A stretch of 40,674 nucleotides of DNA from an uncultured Prevotellaceae bacterium (GTDB lineage Bacteria; Bacteroidota; Bacteroidia; Bacteroidales; Bacteroidaceae): NCBI GenBank assembly GCA_902799765.1, contig CADCBZ010000009.1, positions 1-40,674 on the forward strand. The letters run 5' to 3'. Position 1 is the first letter of the stretch, and every line of letters starts with the position of its first letter. A program made the position numbers and the translations under genes. Below are positions 40,586-40,674 of the stretch, piece by piece. The notes beneath the pieces were generated by a model, which saw only the letters and a list, made by a program, of their open reading frames with translations, was not told the DNA's origin and made no database searches.

Positions 40586-40674
40586 CAATCAGAGATGATG
40601 ACTGCAAGCAGGAAACGCCTGCCCTAAGTAGTGTTTAACGCAGTAGGGATGCGAATCCCGAGTAAAGAAAGGAG
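40586..40674 (+). other. Structured leader at the window edge
   Basis: Contains GCAGG-AAAC-GCCTGC and GGGAT-GCG-AATCCC hairpins and ends in GAAAGGAG, which looks like the approach to a start codon outside the window. No ORF starts before base 40674. Confidence 0.4.

Overview
The window looks like a chromosome segment from a gut- or rumen-type Bacteroidales organism, most likely Prevotella or a close relative. The evidence is near-absence of purine-rich ribosome binding sites, a repeated promoter form (TTTG or CTTG, exactly 20 bp, then TAnnTTTG) before at least ten genes, and family content typical of this group (sppA-lpxK-punA-thiL order, type II pantothenate kinase, fused FAD/Fe-S D-lactate dehydrogenase, ~810-residue GH9 enzyme). 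Species assignment is inference.

Layout. 1-12.1 kb is mostly core metabolism: the 3' part of an M13 peptidase; a tiny leader-type ORF with an attenuator-like terminator; an EVE/PUA-like protein of unknown role; an alarmone synthetase translationally coupled to a D-lactate dehydrogenase; a divergent lactate permease; a secreted GH9 glycanase and a divergent MFS transporter. 12.1-17.3 kb is accessory: a one-helix micro-protein, a small unknown protein, a structured RNA that may be the Bacteroidales 6S RNA, then an AT-rich four-gene set of exported/membrane proteins, two ending in CxxCxGxG zinc modules. Two unusual repeat arrays follow: four palindromes on an exact 22-bp period, and 11-bp CCTAAC repeats with inverted copies.

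17.3-26.6 kb is core again: pantothenate kinase, tRNA-Phe, then sppA-lpxK-punA-thiL on the minus strand (sppA carries a late frameshift), groES-groEL behind a sigma-54-like promoter with a 5' hairpin, an orphan ncRNA candidate, and a histidine kinase with an altered ATP-binding box.

26.9-35.9 kb is a defence-type island bracketed by two related micro-ORFs sharing a CWAAFxxMGALxENSP core. It holds unknown genes, a second EVE/PUA-like paralogue, a CdiA-C-like nuclease, a ~93-nt structured sRNA candidate converging on it, and a restriction-modification operon: a short methylase-like protein lacking the catalytic motif, an Eco57I-like N6-adenine methylase, a GIY-YIG/SF2 helicase and an Mrr nuclease. 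That operon has a long leader in which two copies of CCGACCA compete for one TGGTCGG, the second next to the start codon. 36.0-40.7 kb is a phage/plasmid-type replication block (M15 peptidase, Lin1244/DUF4373-like protein, Toprim primase-helicase, four-Cys zinc protein) ending in a ~0.5-kb nested palindrome.

No database search or folding program was run. Family names rest on motifs read by eye, and RNA structures on hand-aligned arms.
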